64,000 nucleotides of DNA from NCBI RefSeq assembly GCF_004027225.2, contig NC_044277.2:102355725-102419724 (forward strand), given 5' to 3'. The position numbers and the translations under genes were made by a program. Under the pieces are notes generated by a model, which was given only the letters and a program-made list of their open reading frames with translations, did no database searches and was not told the DNA's origin. The DNA comes from Strigops habroptila. Taxonomy: Eukaryota; Chordata; Aves; Psittaciformes; Psittacidae. Numbering within the stretch: position 1 is the stretch's first letter; each line of letters begins with the position of its first letter. Shown piece after piece: positions 1 through 12,200 of the stretch.

Positions 1-62
1 GTCAACCCTCAATCTCTTCTTCACCTAGAAGTTTGGGAAGAGGGGAGCAGGACATGTCTTAC

Positions 63-3000
63 CAGGTGCACAACATGATTAAAGTCACCTTCAGGAGGTG
101 CTTCTTCCGAAAGAGATCCAGAGGATTTCCAGGCTTGGGCTGAGTCTCAGGCTTCAACTGCAAAATGCAGAAAGCCAGAGTCAGACGAGGCAAAGGAAAC
201 CCCTGGCGAGCTCCTTTCCGTCTGCAGCCGAAGGAAAGCCTCAGCGGGACAGGCTTGTGACCCTGAATGTTCTGGGAGGGCAGGAGGCCCATTGGGGCTG
301 GGCTCCCGTGCCTGTGCTCCGGGTGCCCAGTGCACTGCTTTGGTGACCAAGAGGTTCCTCGGCATGAACATCTCCCCAGTGCAGGGACTTTGGGGTGAGC
401 AAGGAGGCGACCCCCCTTCAGGCATTTGTGCAGGGAAAAACACCGACTAAATAGAACAAAAGCCAGGGAAGCGTTTGAGTCCTTTCCATATCCCAGTTAG
501 ATTCCAGAAAGCTCCAGGCTGAGCCTCAGCAGCAGCTGAGCCTCTTCCCTGGCCTTGTCTCGGCGCAGCGCAGCTGAAGCTGGAGTCACCCACATCCATC
601 CCCAAATCATCCCCAGTGGCCATGGAAGGGTGTTCATGGGATGACCTCAGCTCCAGGGGCTGCTACCAAAGCAAGCGCAGAGGAAAGCCTCTGCAGACAA
701 CAAGCAGCTCCGCAGCCACTGCAGGTACCTGCTCCAGGAGTTCCGGTGGGATGGTGCGCTTGTTGATGGATGCTGCCTTCTGAAGGACCTTCTTAGCTTC
801 TTCTATCCTGCCTTTTATCACCAGCCACCGGGCGGATTCTGGGAGCACCCTGCCAAGCAGATGAAATGCAGAGATGCTGCTGTGACCTGTTGAGTTTCCA
901 CCCAGCCCACCTCCCCATTACCACATCTAGCAAGTACGAGCATCACATGTGATCGTTTGGGTCTAAACACCTTCTTGTGTCAGGTTTTTCAGCCCTGCAT
1001 TTAAGCCCCAAATGCCACATTTGAAAACCTGAAACAAACAAGGTGCCCCAAGGAGATCTGCTGATCTCTGCAGAAGTCCCTTCATCACCTATGCTCTAAT
1101 GGGGAAGACCCAGTCTGCTCCTGAGCTGATGCCTCCTCACTGCCACCCCTCACACCCACTGCTCTCATGTCTTCACAAAGCTCTGCCCTGCTCCAGCTTA
1201 CCAGATGTAGAAGAAAAGAGCAAACACTGGAGCAGATCCTGCAATCTGCAGCAGCCTCCAGTTGCGAATACCATAACTCAAGCCAGGGATAATAGTGTGA
1301 CCAATGGCGAAAAAGCAGTGAGAAATAAGCACTGCCTTTGACCGTTGGGAGACACCGACCCATTCTGTAGCTGAGAAGAAGAATGAAGGTTCAGGGTCAC
1401 CCTTTACATAACATGCAGCACTATCTTTTATTATTGCACCTTGCCAGGCCACATCTTTCTGCCCCAAGGCAAGTGCATCCTACTCACCCAAGGCCAAAGC
1501 AGTAATCATAATTCCTGACTCCGCAGTCCCCACGACACATCTGAAGGCCATGTACACATAGAAATGGGGCACAAATGCGATTGCTACACCAAACAAGCCT
1601 TGGATGAGCATGGAGATCAGAAAGACTGCCCGACGGCCTATTCTGTGGAAGAAGAGGGAAGACATAGTTGGCATTTGGAGACATTCCATGGAGATGGGAA
1701 GAGCCTAGGTAGAATACAAAGTTATTTGAGAACCATTCACATCAGAGGAGATCTGGCATCCATATGAACCAAACCCCTCTATGTGCCCCAAGACATAACT
1801 GGCAGAAAAAGGGACATCTCCACTTTTGAACCGCCCCAGTGCTAGCAAAGGCAAAAGGAGATGCTGCGAAAGGAACCAGGTCTTGAAGGACCCCCATGTC
1901 CTCTCTCTTGAGAACAGTGAGGATCAGTCTGAAATGGGCTGCAGTGCTGGTTCTCCTGTGAGGCACCCTGTACACATGGTGTGCCTTTCTCCCTTCCGTG
2001 TTCCCTGTGTGGCCATGCCCTCTAGGGAGCTGAGAACTTTGGTCCAGGTCACCATAAGCTGAGCAGCGCAACAAGAAGGACAGAAACATAGTCTGGTTAA
2101 CATAGCTGAAGGTGGGTCCAACTCTGTGCCCAAATGCAGGTTTCTGGGATTCCTGGAGACACAGTTGGGTAGCTAAGAAACCAGCTGAGGCTAGAACTGT
2201 GATTCCTGAAGGATCATTCCACAAGGCTGTATCTGTCTCCCTCTCTTTTCAGCCCTCAGACAGCTACGGACATGTCAAGTGGCCCCTGACAAGGTGTCCT
2301 TGCTCAGGCAAGGAGGGAGTATTTCGTGCTCAAGTACATGGACATCCTGAACTCTCTACTGGCCTGTCCCTGGGTGATGGGCAATAACTCTGGGAATGTG
2401 GTTGTGTTTCCTCACGTGTCACTTAGTGGCCCAAGGATGATGGCTCCTAGGAGAAGTCCCACCATGTAGATTGCCTGGGAGACGTCATTCAGGTCCTTCC
2501 TGTCGCACACCAGGTCAAACTAGAGGAAGGAAACACAGATGCTTTTGCTCTTGACAAATTCCAGCTGCTTTCTGAGGGTTGGCAGCCCTTCTGGTCCATG
2601 GTGGATCCAGGAGCTGGGTGCCTGAGCTCTTGCTCCAGCCCCTGGGAGCGGAGAACCCACCCACAAGGACACGAGCCTCCATGGTGTGCACATAGAACAC
2701 AAGTCAGAGGTGGGACAGGCGTATGAGGCGCTCAGCCTTCCTCTTCATCGTGGTGCACATCTGTGTGCTGGGACCTGCAGGACTCTCGTCCAGACCAGGA
2801 ATCCTCAAGGGATCCTTCTGGTTGGCAATTTTTGCTTAAAATAGGACCCTGGGGGCAAGAGTCCTAGTAGCTTTCTCTCTGGCTGCAAAGACAGGGCAGG
2901 GTGGGAGGAGGAGGAGGGCAGAGCATTGTTTTCTCTGGTAAAGAAGGACTGGTGCAGGAGCGGGAAGGGACACAACAGCTGGTGAGAAGCCTCTAGAGAA

Positions 3001-4086
3001 GCTGGCTGTGAAATGGCCACAGTGCTCCAGGGATCCCAAGGAGACTTTGTAAATACCAGAGGCTGGCCTCTCTCCTCTGGTTTCAGCTCGTAAGAAAGTC
3101 CTGGATCTGGGAGTGAAGAAAGAAAGGAGGGAGAGAGGGAGAGAGGGAGAGAGAGAGGATTGAGGGAAGGTGAGAGGGGAACAGAGGCCCAGAGAGGGAG
3201 AAGCTGGGGATGCTGACAGACAGAGCCAGTGCTCAACATGGCAAGACATGCCATGGGATGTCTTGTTGCAGCCCTGAATGTCTCTGAAGGCCTCAGAAAT
3301 ATCAATGGCAAGCCCTTGGAAAACAAATGTCTTTTACAGAGAAAGTGATGAAGGAGAACCAGGCTGGGGAATAAGGCAAATTGTGTCAGGGAGACTCAAA
3401 ATGTCACTCCAGGCAAGATGGCTTCAACGGCCTGATTGCTGGAAAGGTGAGGATGGCGGGCAGAGCATGTGGTGGACTAGCACCCCCACCACCTCTACCT
3501 GAGGTCCCCCTGGGCATCTACATCAAGGTCTTCCTGCAACGGCCTCCCAACTACGAAAGCTGCAATTTGTGTGATGGAGCCAAGGTCCCCCAGTGCCTGG
3601 TGTAAATCTCAGCCTGACTGCACCATAGCTGGCATTGGCTTACCAAACTACAGGACAGGATATGCCCATCCTTTCCCTTCCATATCCCCGGCACGCCAAA
3701 AGGCGATTACAGACCTCGGTCAGCAGAGACGGTGCTTGTGCTGAAGGGTACACCCAGCCACTGCTGCACTTCTCCGTGGCGTTCAGGCCGTACGCCACAA
3801 TGGAATCGAGGTCCCAGTCCACCGGCGAGTACATGGAGCACTGCTCATACTCCCCATCTGCATCTCGAGGCAGGGTGAGGTTCAGCTGCTCTTCCTCCGT
3901 CAGGTTGGGACCGACAGCACGGATCCAGCTGGTGTTGCAGTGATGAGGCTCATCCAAAACCATGAACACTTGGCCAATCATTTGGAAAGGATTAAGAAGC
4001 AGTGGGAGGGAGATGAGCAGTACCAGCAATTTCTGGTATAGCCCAAACTCCCCCACAGCACTTATGAGGTCTCCAAACTCAGTCAT
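63..4086 (-). CDS. SLC22A13: SLC22 organic-ion transporter, SLC22A13-like, exons 1-6 (partial)
   Basis: Six exons with GT-AG borders and consistent phases: 3715-4086, 2416-2519, 1488-1642, 1202-1370, 729-849 and 63-157. They encode 338 residues, and the gene continues past the left edge. I see a short N-terminus, TM1 (about residues 18-40), a large extracellular loop with cysteines and N-glycosylation sites (NTS, NLT twice, NAT), then TM2-TM6 and the start of TM7. Exon 2 carries FDLVCDRKDLNDVSQ, exon 4 GIRNWRLLQIAGSAP and exon 5 LPESARWLVIKGR; these are SLC22 family signatures. Exon lengths 104, 155 and 169 match those I know for the family. From memory of the human family, exon 5 (QKAASINKRTIPPELLEQ) and exon 6 (GNPLDLFRKKHLLKVTLI) are closest to SLC22A13 (OAT10), a plasma-membrane urate/nicotinate/anion exchanger of kidney. 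The orthology is likely; substrate choice in birds is inference. The start is the first ATG of exon 1, followed by a phase-0 exon. Confidence 0.9.
3105..3165. repeat. GA-rich polypurine tract
   Basis: A run of GGGAGAGA-type purines within intron 1 of the SLC22 gene. It explains the long open frames on the opposite strand here, which are low-complexity proline/serine/leucine translations and not genes. Confidence 0.8.
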
Positions 4087-6808
4087 GATGACTATATCTA
4101 TGGCCAGGCTGCACTAGGGCACATTGATTAAATAGGCAAATATTAATGTTTAAACTGTGAGCACTAAACCCCTAATCATATGTGATAAATTTAGCACTTG
4201 TATCAGCACGTTTTTCTGTTAAGATGATATATTGCAGTGTTCTTGGGTGTACTTTGTCACCAATCATTCCCTCCCTGCTCTTGGGGCTAGAACAAAGGTG
4301 CCAAAGCATTGCCGCTCTTGCAGGCAGCATGGGGACAGTTTATCTTGTCCCAGCTCAGACTATCTTCCCGGGCCTCCTAAGGGCAACTGTGATGCAGTGC
4401 AAGGTTTTTTCCTGAGATGTGAAGTTGTGACTCTGAAAGTGAGGGCTGATTTTCCTAAGTGTGGTAGAGCAAACAGAGTAAATTTGCTTCTCTCATTAAT
4501 CGCTTAATGGATATATAGCCCATTCTGGAGACTGTAGGAAAGGGAAGCAGAAAAGCACTTCTCCTCTGGATCAGGAAATACAGCTGGTAGTCAAGTAGAC
4601 TTGGTCTTTACAGCCTTGTCCCAAGCTGTCAGTTTTAATTTGCCCCATGTAGAAACCCTGGCTAGTCATGAAACTGGATCTAAACTACAGTGTTTTGAGG
4701 AGAATCCTAAAATAGATTTGGCTTAGAGAGTACCCTTAAGAAAAGCAGAGCACGTTACGCACACAGACATACAGAGCACACAGGATTTGGGGATAAGAAA
4801 TGACACTAGCTTGGCTTTGCTAGAGGTTCTGATGTCACTTGAAAAGCAGATTGACCTGCTTCCTGGACAACCTCCCAAAGTGGTTTGTATCTTTATTCGT
4901 GGAAACTGGAAAGCCAGATTGTCCTCACTATATGAAATTTGGTGTGTAATTTGTCAAAGGTCTCCTGGCTGCTTCCACCAGAACTATAAGGACACTGACC
5001 TGCTTGCTTCATGTCTTCTCTCAAATTCTTTGCCCTTCAGTCTCAACACAGATAGTATGTCTGAGCCTCCAGCAAAGTTACTGAAGGATCACACAAGTCT
5101 GGATTGGTGTTTCATGAGTGGGAATGGCACTGTTGTATTTATGGAAGCGGGAAGAGGGGTTGAAGATAGGATCTTAAAACGTCACTCCCCAATCTGGGGT
5201 GGGAGAAGGAGGTCATACTGATTAATGCTATTGGGAGTAAAGGAAGAGAGGAGTAAAGTTTACTTAGAGTTGTGTAAATTTGCACCAGTGATGTGCATGT
5301 ATCATATGCTTGCATCACATACATGGTCAAAAGTGCCACTTGCCTCCAGATCCACATCCTTGAATGAGAGGACTTGCTATTATTCAGAGACATGCCTTGA
5401 ACAGCAGGTTGAGCTAAGCAACCTCCAGAGGTTCCTTTTACCCTAAAACCACCTCTGGCCATGTCGTGGGATGACTTGGCCAAGGAGATCCACTGTGGCA
5501 GAAACATTTTGACCCTGTCCTGACAAACAGGGAGTAGGTGCCTTTTCCATCAGTGTGCGACAAAGCTGAAGTCTTCCACCTTACCCTGTTGTGTGTGGCT
5601 CATGGTTTTCCCTCCTACTCCTCAGCCACCGTCATGTCCTGTGGAAAAGAGGTCAGATTTTGACTATAAAAACTCCCTGGGGGAGACCCAGACATGACTG
5701 CAGTCTCATGCGATAATGCAGATGTGACTTCTTGAGTTCTTCCTAATGTTACCAGACAGACTCTTCTGAAGCCTTGGGAAAGCTTCAGTCCTTTGTGAAC
5801 TCTGCCACCCTAAGATGACATTTCTCATAGAAAGACATTGTTCTTATGACTGTCTTCATCATCTGGGACTGAGGGGGTCAATCCTGCATGTGGAGCTATC
5901 TCAGGGACAAAGGCTGGGTCAGCCCTGCAAACTTCTGTTTCCTGGATTGCCACTGCTAGCGTTTCTGTCCTTATTTCCGTCTGTTTAACAGTATTGCCCT
6001 GGTAGATTATTAACACTTGAAAGGCCTCTTGAAAATGGAAAAGACTCCATCAGAGGGCATGAGAAATCATCAGGTCTCAGAAAAGACCTGGATGGACAGC
6101 TGGAAAGCTTGTACCTCCATGTACAAATGTCGAGGACTAGGGGAAGGGAGAGGGAGCATCCAAGAGAGTAAGTCAGAAAGAGAAACCATTGCCTGTGGAG
6201 GGAGGCTGGTGCAGGCAGTAGGGTATTGATGCACTAATTAATGACTTGGTTTTTCTCTTACATGGCTCTGCACATCAGGAGTAACTGTGGTTGGAGACCC
6301 ATTTGGACACCTGTATGTTGGGGATAGTTGCGGCTAGAACAGATTTGTATCCACCAGCTGTGGTGGTCCTGCATTTTCCCTCTTCCTCTTAGTGCTGGCA
6401 GATACTCAGAGTATTTCAGGCACAGGAAACCGGCCACTCCTTGCCACTGTTTCAGTGAAAGCTGCTTGATCCCTGAAAGTTTTGAGGTCTTATTTCTCCA
6501 TCTCTAAAAGCAGCTTGACCCTGTTTCAGGCAGGGCTGTGAGATGGCAGCACCGTTGTCCCAAGTCTCTTGCCCCATCCCAAGGAGAGACTGACTTCAAC
6601 ATTTAATGAGTCATGAAATTTTCAAGTTTCAGGACATCTCTCTTTTCCCTGATTCATGTTGACTGAACACTCTCCCTGCACAGCTTTATTCCTCCAGCAG
6701 ATTGGACAGAGCCAGGGTTGTTTTGTCACTGGAGAGGCAGGAAGGTTGTTTTTTAATTTTCACTTTATTTAAAAATTCATTATTTCTTTTTTTTTTCCCC
6801 CTCCATAG
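4087..6808. other. spacer upstream of the SLC22A13-like gene; no gene seen
   Basis: This stretch would hold the 5' UTR and promoter of the SLC22 gene at its left end. I found no coding exon with both a good acceptor and donor, and no recognisable repeat. Open frames here are shorter than 150 codons and look like chance. Confidence 0.5.
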
Positions 6809-6894
6809 ACAGCTGATTAAAACAGATGAAATGATATGCTCCACGATCCTTTTCGTAACACACGTGTTCTTGCTTTGGCCCTCTGAGGTTTCTG
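6809..6894 (+). CDS. possible signal-peptide exon of an unidentified plus-strand gene
   Basis: A polypyrimidine tract ending CCTCCATAG precedes 86 bases that end in TCTG and a consensus donor GTGAGT. An ATG at 6831 opens MICSTILFVTHVFLLWPSEV and leaves phase 1. A hydrophobic leader ending at a phase-1 donor is the usual first coding exon of secreted or immunoglobulin-type proteins. No following exon could be identified. A good acceptor at about 7072 and another at about 8839 both lead to early stops when joined in phase 1. It could be a real first exon, a pseudogene remnant or coincidence. Confidence 0.3.
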
Positions 6895-7039
6895 GTGAGT
6901 TTGTTGATCATTTATCATTAGTATAATTGTTAACTTCTATAACAATTCTGTTTTGTCAGCAAAGGACAGGCAGGGACAGTCAGAGTGCAACCATACAGGG
7001 AGAGTATGTAGCAATGTCCCCACACTCCAAGACTTCAAG

Positions 7040-7150
7040 AGACTTGGGTTCTCTTTCCTCCTCTGCCTTTCAGACTGTGTGACCTCGGCAAAGTAATTTC
7101 ACTTATCTTTGCTCATCATTGCAAAACAAGGCTAATGGTGGTGACCTTCT
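7040..7150 (+). repeat. MIR-like SINE remnant
   Basis: The segment around ACTGTGTGACCTCGGCAAAG, followed by a TTTCACTTA stretch and GGCTAATGGTGGTGACC, resembles the conserved core of MIR elements (TGTGACCTTGGGCAAG and onward). It is diverged and the borders are approximate. Confidence 0.45.
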
Positions 7151-7522
7151 ATGTGAAGCAATTTTGTAGTCTATTGAAGTCAAAATACAATGAGGGGAGT
7201 GAGGTATCACTATTATTAGGTGTAGGCAAGCCACCCAGTAAAAAAGTGTATGATTTATCATAGGTTGGATTTATCTCTGGATGAATAAATGTAGTTGTCT
7301 ATATGTGAAATAGATACGTAAGGTTGCACCGTAGTTAGTGGAGATGGATTGACACAGTCTAGAGAGCTGTTAGCTATTTGAATGTAGTTGTCTGTTCTAG
7401 GGTGGGCTGAATCACCTCCCAGACTGTACTTACTAATTGTCCATTGACTCTGATGTGGGCTTAAGCATCTGATTTACATTGAAACTCTAATATCACAGAC
7501 ACCTAAATCTTAGTTGGAGAAA

Positions 7523-8645
7523 AATCATAGAATCATAGAATAGTTAGGGTTGGAAAGGACCTTAAGATCATCTAGTTCCAACCCCCCTGCCATGGGCAGG
7601 GACACCTTGCTCTAAACCATGTCACCCAAGGCTCTGCCCAACCTGGCCTTGAACACCGTCAGTGATGGAGCATTCACAACTTCCTTGGGCAACCCATTCC
7701 AGTGCCTCACCACCCTCACAGTGAAGAACTTCTTCCTTGTATATAATCTAAACTTTCCCTGTTTAAGTTTGAACCCATTACCCCTTGTCCTATTACTACA
7801 GTCCCTAAGGAAGAGTCCCTCCCCAGCATCCTTATAGGTCCCCTTCAGATACTGGAAGGCTGCTATGAGGTGTCCATGCAGCCTTCTCTTCTCCAGGCTG
7901 AACAGCCCCAACTTTCTCAGCCTGTCTTCACACGGGAGGTGCTCCAGCCCCCTTATCATCCTCGTGGCCCTCCTCTGGACTCGCTCCAACAGCTCCATGT
8001 CCTTTTTCTGTTGAGGACACCAGAACTGTACACAGTACTCCAAGTGAGGTCTCACAAGAGCAGAGCAGAGGGGCAGGATCACCTCCTTCGACCTGCTGGT
8101 CACATTTCTTTTGATGCAGCCCAGGATACGGTTGGCTTTCTGGGCTGCAAGCGCACACTGCCGGCTCATGTTAAGCTTCTCATCAACCAACACCCCCAAG
8201 TCCTTCTCTGCAGGGCTGCTCTGAATCTCTTCTGGGCCCAACCTGTAGCTGTGCCTGGGATTGCCCTGACCCAGGTGTAGGACCTTACACTTGGCTTGGT
8301 TAAACTTCATAAGGTTGGCATCGGCCCACCTCTCAAGCGTGTCAAGGTCCCTCTGGATGGCATCCCTTCCCTCCAGCGTATCAACCGAACCACACAGCTT
8401 GGTGCCGTCAGCAAACTTGCTGAGGGCGCACTCAATCCCACTGACCATGTCACCGACAAAGATGTTGAACAGAACCAGTCCCAACACCGATCCCTGAGGG
8501 ACACCACTCATTACAGGTTTCCAACTGGACATAAAGCCGTTTACCACAACACTTTGCGTGCGGCCATCGAGTCAGTTCCTTGTCCACTGAGTGGTCCATC
8601 TATCAAATTGATGTCTCTCCAATTTAGAGACAAGGATGTCATGCG
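7523..8645 (-). mobile_element. CR1 non-LTR retrotransposon, 5'-truncated, reverse-transcriptase C-terminal part
   Basis: The minus-strand frame 7612-8547 reads 311 residues of CR1 ORF2: [10 protein letters not shown], then a metal-binding region reading FADGTKL where active copies have FADDTKL, then [11 protein letters not shown] and a conserved end [16 protein letters not shown]. The typical CR1 3' tail with repeated ATCATAGA is at 7523-7545. Homology continues upstream to about 8645 but is interrupted by a TGA in place of a tryptophan codon near 8570. The copy lacks the endonuclease and the first part of the polymerase, and one catalytic aspartate is changed, so it cannot be autonomous. 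The antisense plus-strand frames over it are shadows. Confidence 0.95.
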
Positions 8646-9215
8646 GGATCTTCATCCTACAGCCTCAGCTTTGCCTTTGCCCATTGCATTTTACTTGCTC
8701 ACTTGTGGCCAAGGATTTGGTTCCCTCCTGATAATGGCATTCTCTTCTCATTTGAGTTTCTAGTTCTTGATTAGCTTGTTGCTTATGGCTGCTTGCTGGT
8801 TGGACCTCTTCAGAGGTCTGTCTCCTCTCTGCCATGCAGACTGTGGCTATGCAGGCATCCTCTGAGGGACCTCAGCAGTAGATTGTGTGGAGGATCCCTT
8901 CCGCAGAAGACCTCTGAGTGCAGGGAATGAAGTGCTGATTGGTTTCTCCTTGGAGGTTCTTCACAGTAAAGCCATTTCTTGCAATGCTCTTTTTTGAGAA
9001 CCGAGCACTGATCCACTATGACCAAGAGAGAGATCTTAAGTTTAGCTCCTTAAGCCATTAATAGATCAGCCTATGCCCAACTGAATTTGTCTTGTGCCAG
9101 AGGAGTGGGGGATTTCTAAACTGATTTAATGAATCAATTTTTGTCCCGTATCATATATGTGTATCACATGTAACTTGTGTTGCAGGGGTGGGTTTTTTTT
9201 TAATCTTTTTTCCAA
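8646..9215. other. 3' flank of the LIM gene; no separate gene seen
   Basis: This presumably holds the 3' UTR of the LIM-encoding transcript. An ATTAAA variant poly(A) signal on the minus strand lies at 9125-9130, 86 bases past the stop. I saw no canonical AATAAA nearby, so the true transcript end is uncertain. Confidence 0.35.
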
Positions 9216-12200
9216 CTATATGAAGAACTCCTGGTCTATAAGGCCATCATTTAACACACTCAGGTCTTCAGAAGAGAGACTTTCATTATCTTCTTCAACT
9301 CCTGATGTTTTTCTGCTCCTGTTCAGTTTTTTAGGAGTCTCCTGGACCATTTTGGTTGAATCAGCACCAAAAGGGTCAAAGATACACCGAGTACTGGTTT
9401 CAGAAGCATGACTGGTCAACATGTGCATTAGGGGAAAATTATCTTCCTGCATAGAGACATGCTTGTTTGTTGAGCCTTCAGCATTGAGACCCCATCCAGA
9501 TGTATCTTCTGCAGCCTTTGGAGCCTGGCACTGTGGATCCAGCTGCTGCAGCAGTGCACAGCTCTGGATCCCTTCTGAGTCTCTAATATTAATCTCATCC
9601 TGTCCAGCAAGAAGCAGGGGACTGGAGGTATCCCACAGCACTAGTGGGGCATTTGTTTCTGCTGAGATTTCCTGGCATGATTCTGAAAGATTTGGATCAA
9701 AGCAAGGTGGAGTTTCTGCCTCTGAATTTTGCAAGTCTGAATTTGGGATCTTACTTGCTACGCTGGGAAAATCTTGTCTTTCAGAAAAGAACAAATTATT
9801 GTCCTCCAGAAAAACCTCGTTGGCTAACTGAAACTCACCTTCCTTGGGTAACTTTTCTGAATTGCTTGGTGAAAAAAATATCCCATCCTCTATCATTGTG
9901 TCCTGGACATCCAAACTCAACAGGTTCTGAATTTCTAGTACATGAGCATCATGAAAATTTTCTTCCCTGATAAGATTTTTGCTGGTTTCAGCTGCAGCCA
10001 TAAGATCTGCAGGAGGATGTAGAAGGTTTGTTCCACCTTCTGAGGTTATTGCAGTTTCTTTGTGATTTTCCTGTGCTGGCATGAGAGAGGGCCAACAGCA
10101 GTCCTGTTCCTGCTGAACTTGACTGTTTAAAGACAGTTGGTCATGAATGTCAAGTTCAGTTCTCTCATGTTTATCATTACATGAAATGCTTGTGCCAGGA
10201 GTTAACAGTAGAACATCAGTCTCCTTGCCCTCAGAAGAGCCTGAGAAGCCTCCACAGCTCTCCTGGATATGTTTATGGAAGACCTCCGTCTTTCCTGGCT
10301 GTGGCATCTGACCATTCCTGGAGGTCTTTTGTTTTGCTTGGTTGGAAGGGCTGCGGAGGCTCTGGGGCTTTTCTGGCCTGTAATCAATATCTGTTTGTCC
10401 TGAGGATCTTGCAGGTTTTTCTCGTTGACTCTGATCTGAGGAGTAACCAAACAGAGTGACAAGGGTTGATTGTGGCTTAGTGTGTTTCCTTTGGGTTGTT
10501 GTTTCTTTTTTGGGAGTGCTGCTTTTGTCTTCAGAACCAAAAAGCATAGTGAAGGGGTTTTTCTGAAGCCTGAAACCTTTACCTAACATCTCTCTGCAGG
10601 CTTGACTGTTTCTGGTCTCTTTACTCTGGGTACCAGGCCTTGACGTATGCACAGTGCTTTCCCCTGGGAGTTTCAGATCCATTTTTATTTCACCCCCTGG
10701 ATGACCTTTGGATTTGTCCAAGGTTGTATTCAGTTTGTAAGAGTCTAATATCTTGGCTGGTTGCTCAGAAATGTGAATGTTTCCACTAAGAACTTCACTG
10801 GGATCCTTTGACTTGGAGTTGTTGACTTCATTACGTGAGGGCCAAGTGGCACAGGTTCCTTTCCAGTCTGCTGGCACTGGAAAATCCTTGCCAGGTGATT
10901 TTGTATCATGTCTCAAAATATCCTCAGGAGGGTTTGTTATCAGTGAGCCACATGTGACCTGAGGTTCTGTTTCTTGTAGATGGGACACCCTGTGGTCATC
11001 TGTCTTATCTGGCAAACCAGAGACTGTGCTCGTTTCTGCTTTGCTCTTCTGAGATGTATGCTCAGGATTGGGTTCTTCCAGAAACCCTGGTGTATTTATT
11101 GGTTTTACTTCCTCTGTCTTCTCAAATTCTGCCTCTTTTCTCTCAAGTGCAGGAAAATGGCTTATGCTGGATGGCTGCATATTTTCCCCCAAAGTTACTA
11201 GTATCTGTTTCCCTGGGAACTCAGTGTTTGCCCTTGACTTACCATTCACAAGCTCAGTGATCTCAGGTGTTATACTCAGCCCTCCTGGCTCCAGGGAGCC
11301 AGAAGATACATAAGAGGTCTTTGAGACACCAGAGAGGCAATGGGCTTCTTCAGCTTCATTTTCAGAGGGATCAACACCCTCAGCTCCACATTTTACCTCT
11401 ATACTTGTGGTGTTTCTGGTTTTGGGCACTCCTGGCACACAGATGGGCTGTGAGCTGCTCATTCTCTCTCCAAGGGAATGCTTGTTTCCTGGGGTGGCCA
11501 TGGTCAGTTCAGGCTTGTCATCTGTCATTGCAGACATTGTGCCTCCTTTGTTGGGTGTGCTTAGAGATCCACAGACCTCATTTTCCTTCACTGGGAGCTC
11601 TGTGGCAGAGCGGATGAAACTCCCTCTGCCCCGCAGGTACCTCCAGTTGGTGGGTTTAGTGCTTTGACATGCAGCATGGTGGACAACAAGGGATCTGTGA
11701 GGCAGAGTTTTCACAGGCTTCAGGACTAGAGGGGAGGAGGCAGAGACAGGTCCTCTCTTCAACTGGAATTTGCCCTGCTGGATCTCAGCAACTCGCTGGG
11801 ACACCTTGTCCCATCGCTTCCCTTCAGACACTTCCCCATCACACGCCCATTCACACGCTTCCCCATCCCCATCCCCAGTCTTTTCACCATCTCTCTGTTC
11901 TCCAGTCTTGGGCCAGGAACATGCTTGCTCTCTTTCCTTGGTATAGGTGACACCAAGTAAGAAGCTTCCCTTCTCCCCTGCTGCCTCTGCAACTAATTTT
12001 CCCTCTTGACCCCTGAGCATCATCCTGCCTGCCCTGCTGCCCCCAGGCTGGGAGGTTTGCATGCTTAGTGCAGGCTTGTTCCAGGAACATGCTCCTGTTC
12101 CAACTTTTTCATCTACAGCCAACAAAGCTGTTTCTGAAAGTGGCCAGCCTGTTCTGAGCTTGTTCCCTAAGCGGACAGACCTGTTCAGCTCTTGCCTGTG

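Noticed and set aside
1742..2224. 160-codon open frame on the minus strand between SLC22 exons
   Set aside because: Lies wholly within the intron between exons 2 and 3, which are joined in phase without it; no transporter similarity.
2805..3326. 173-codon open frame on the minus strand in SLC22 intron 1
   Set aside because: Created by the GA-rich tract and purely low-complexity Ser/Leu/Pro in the middle.
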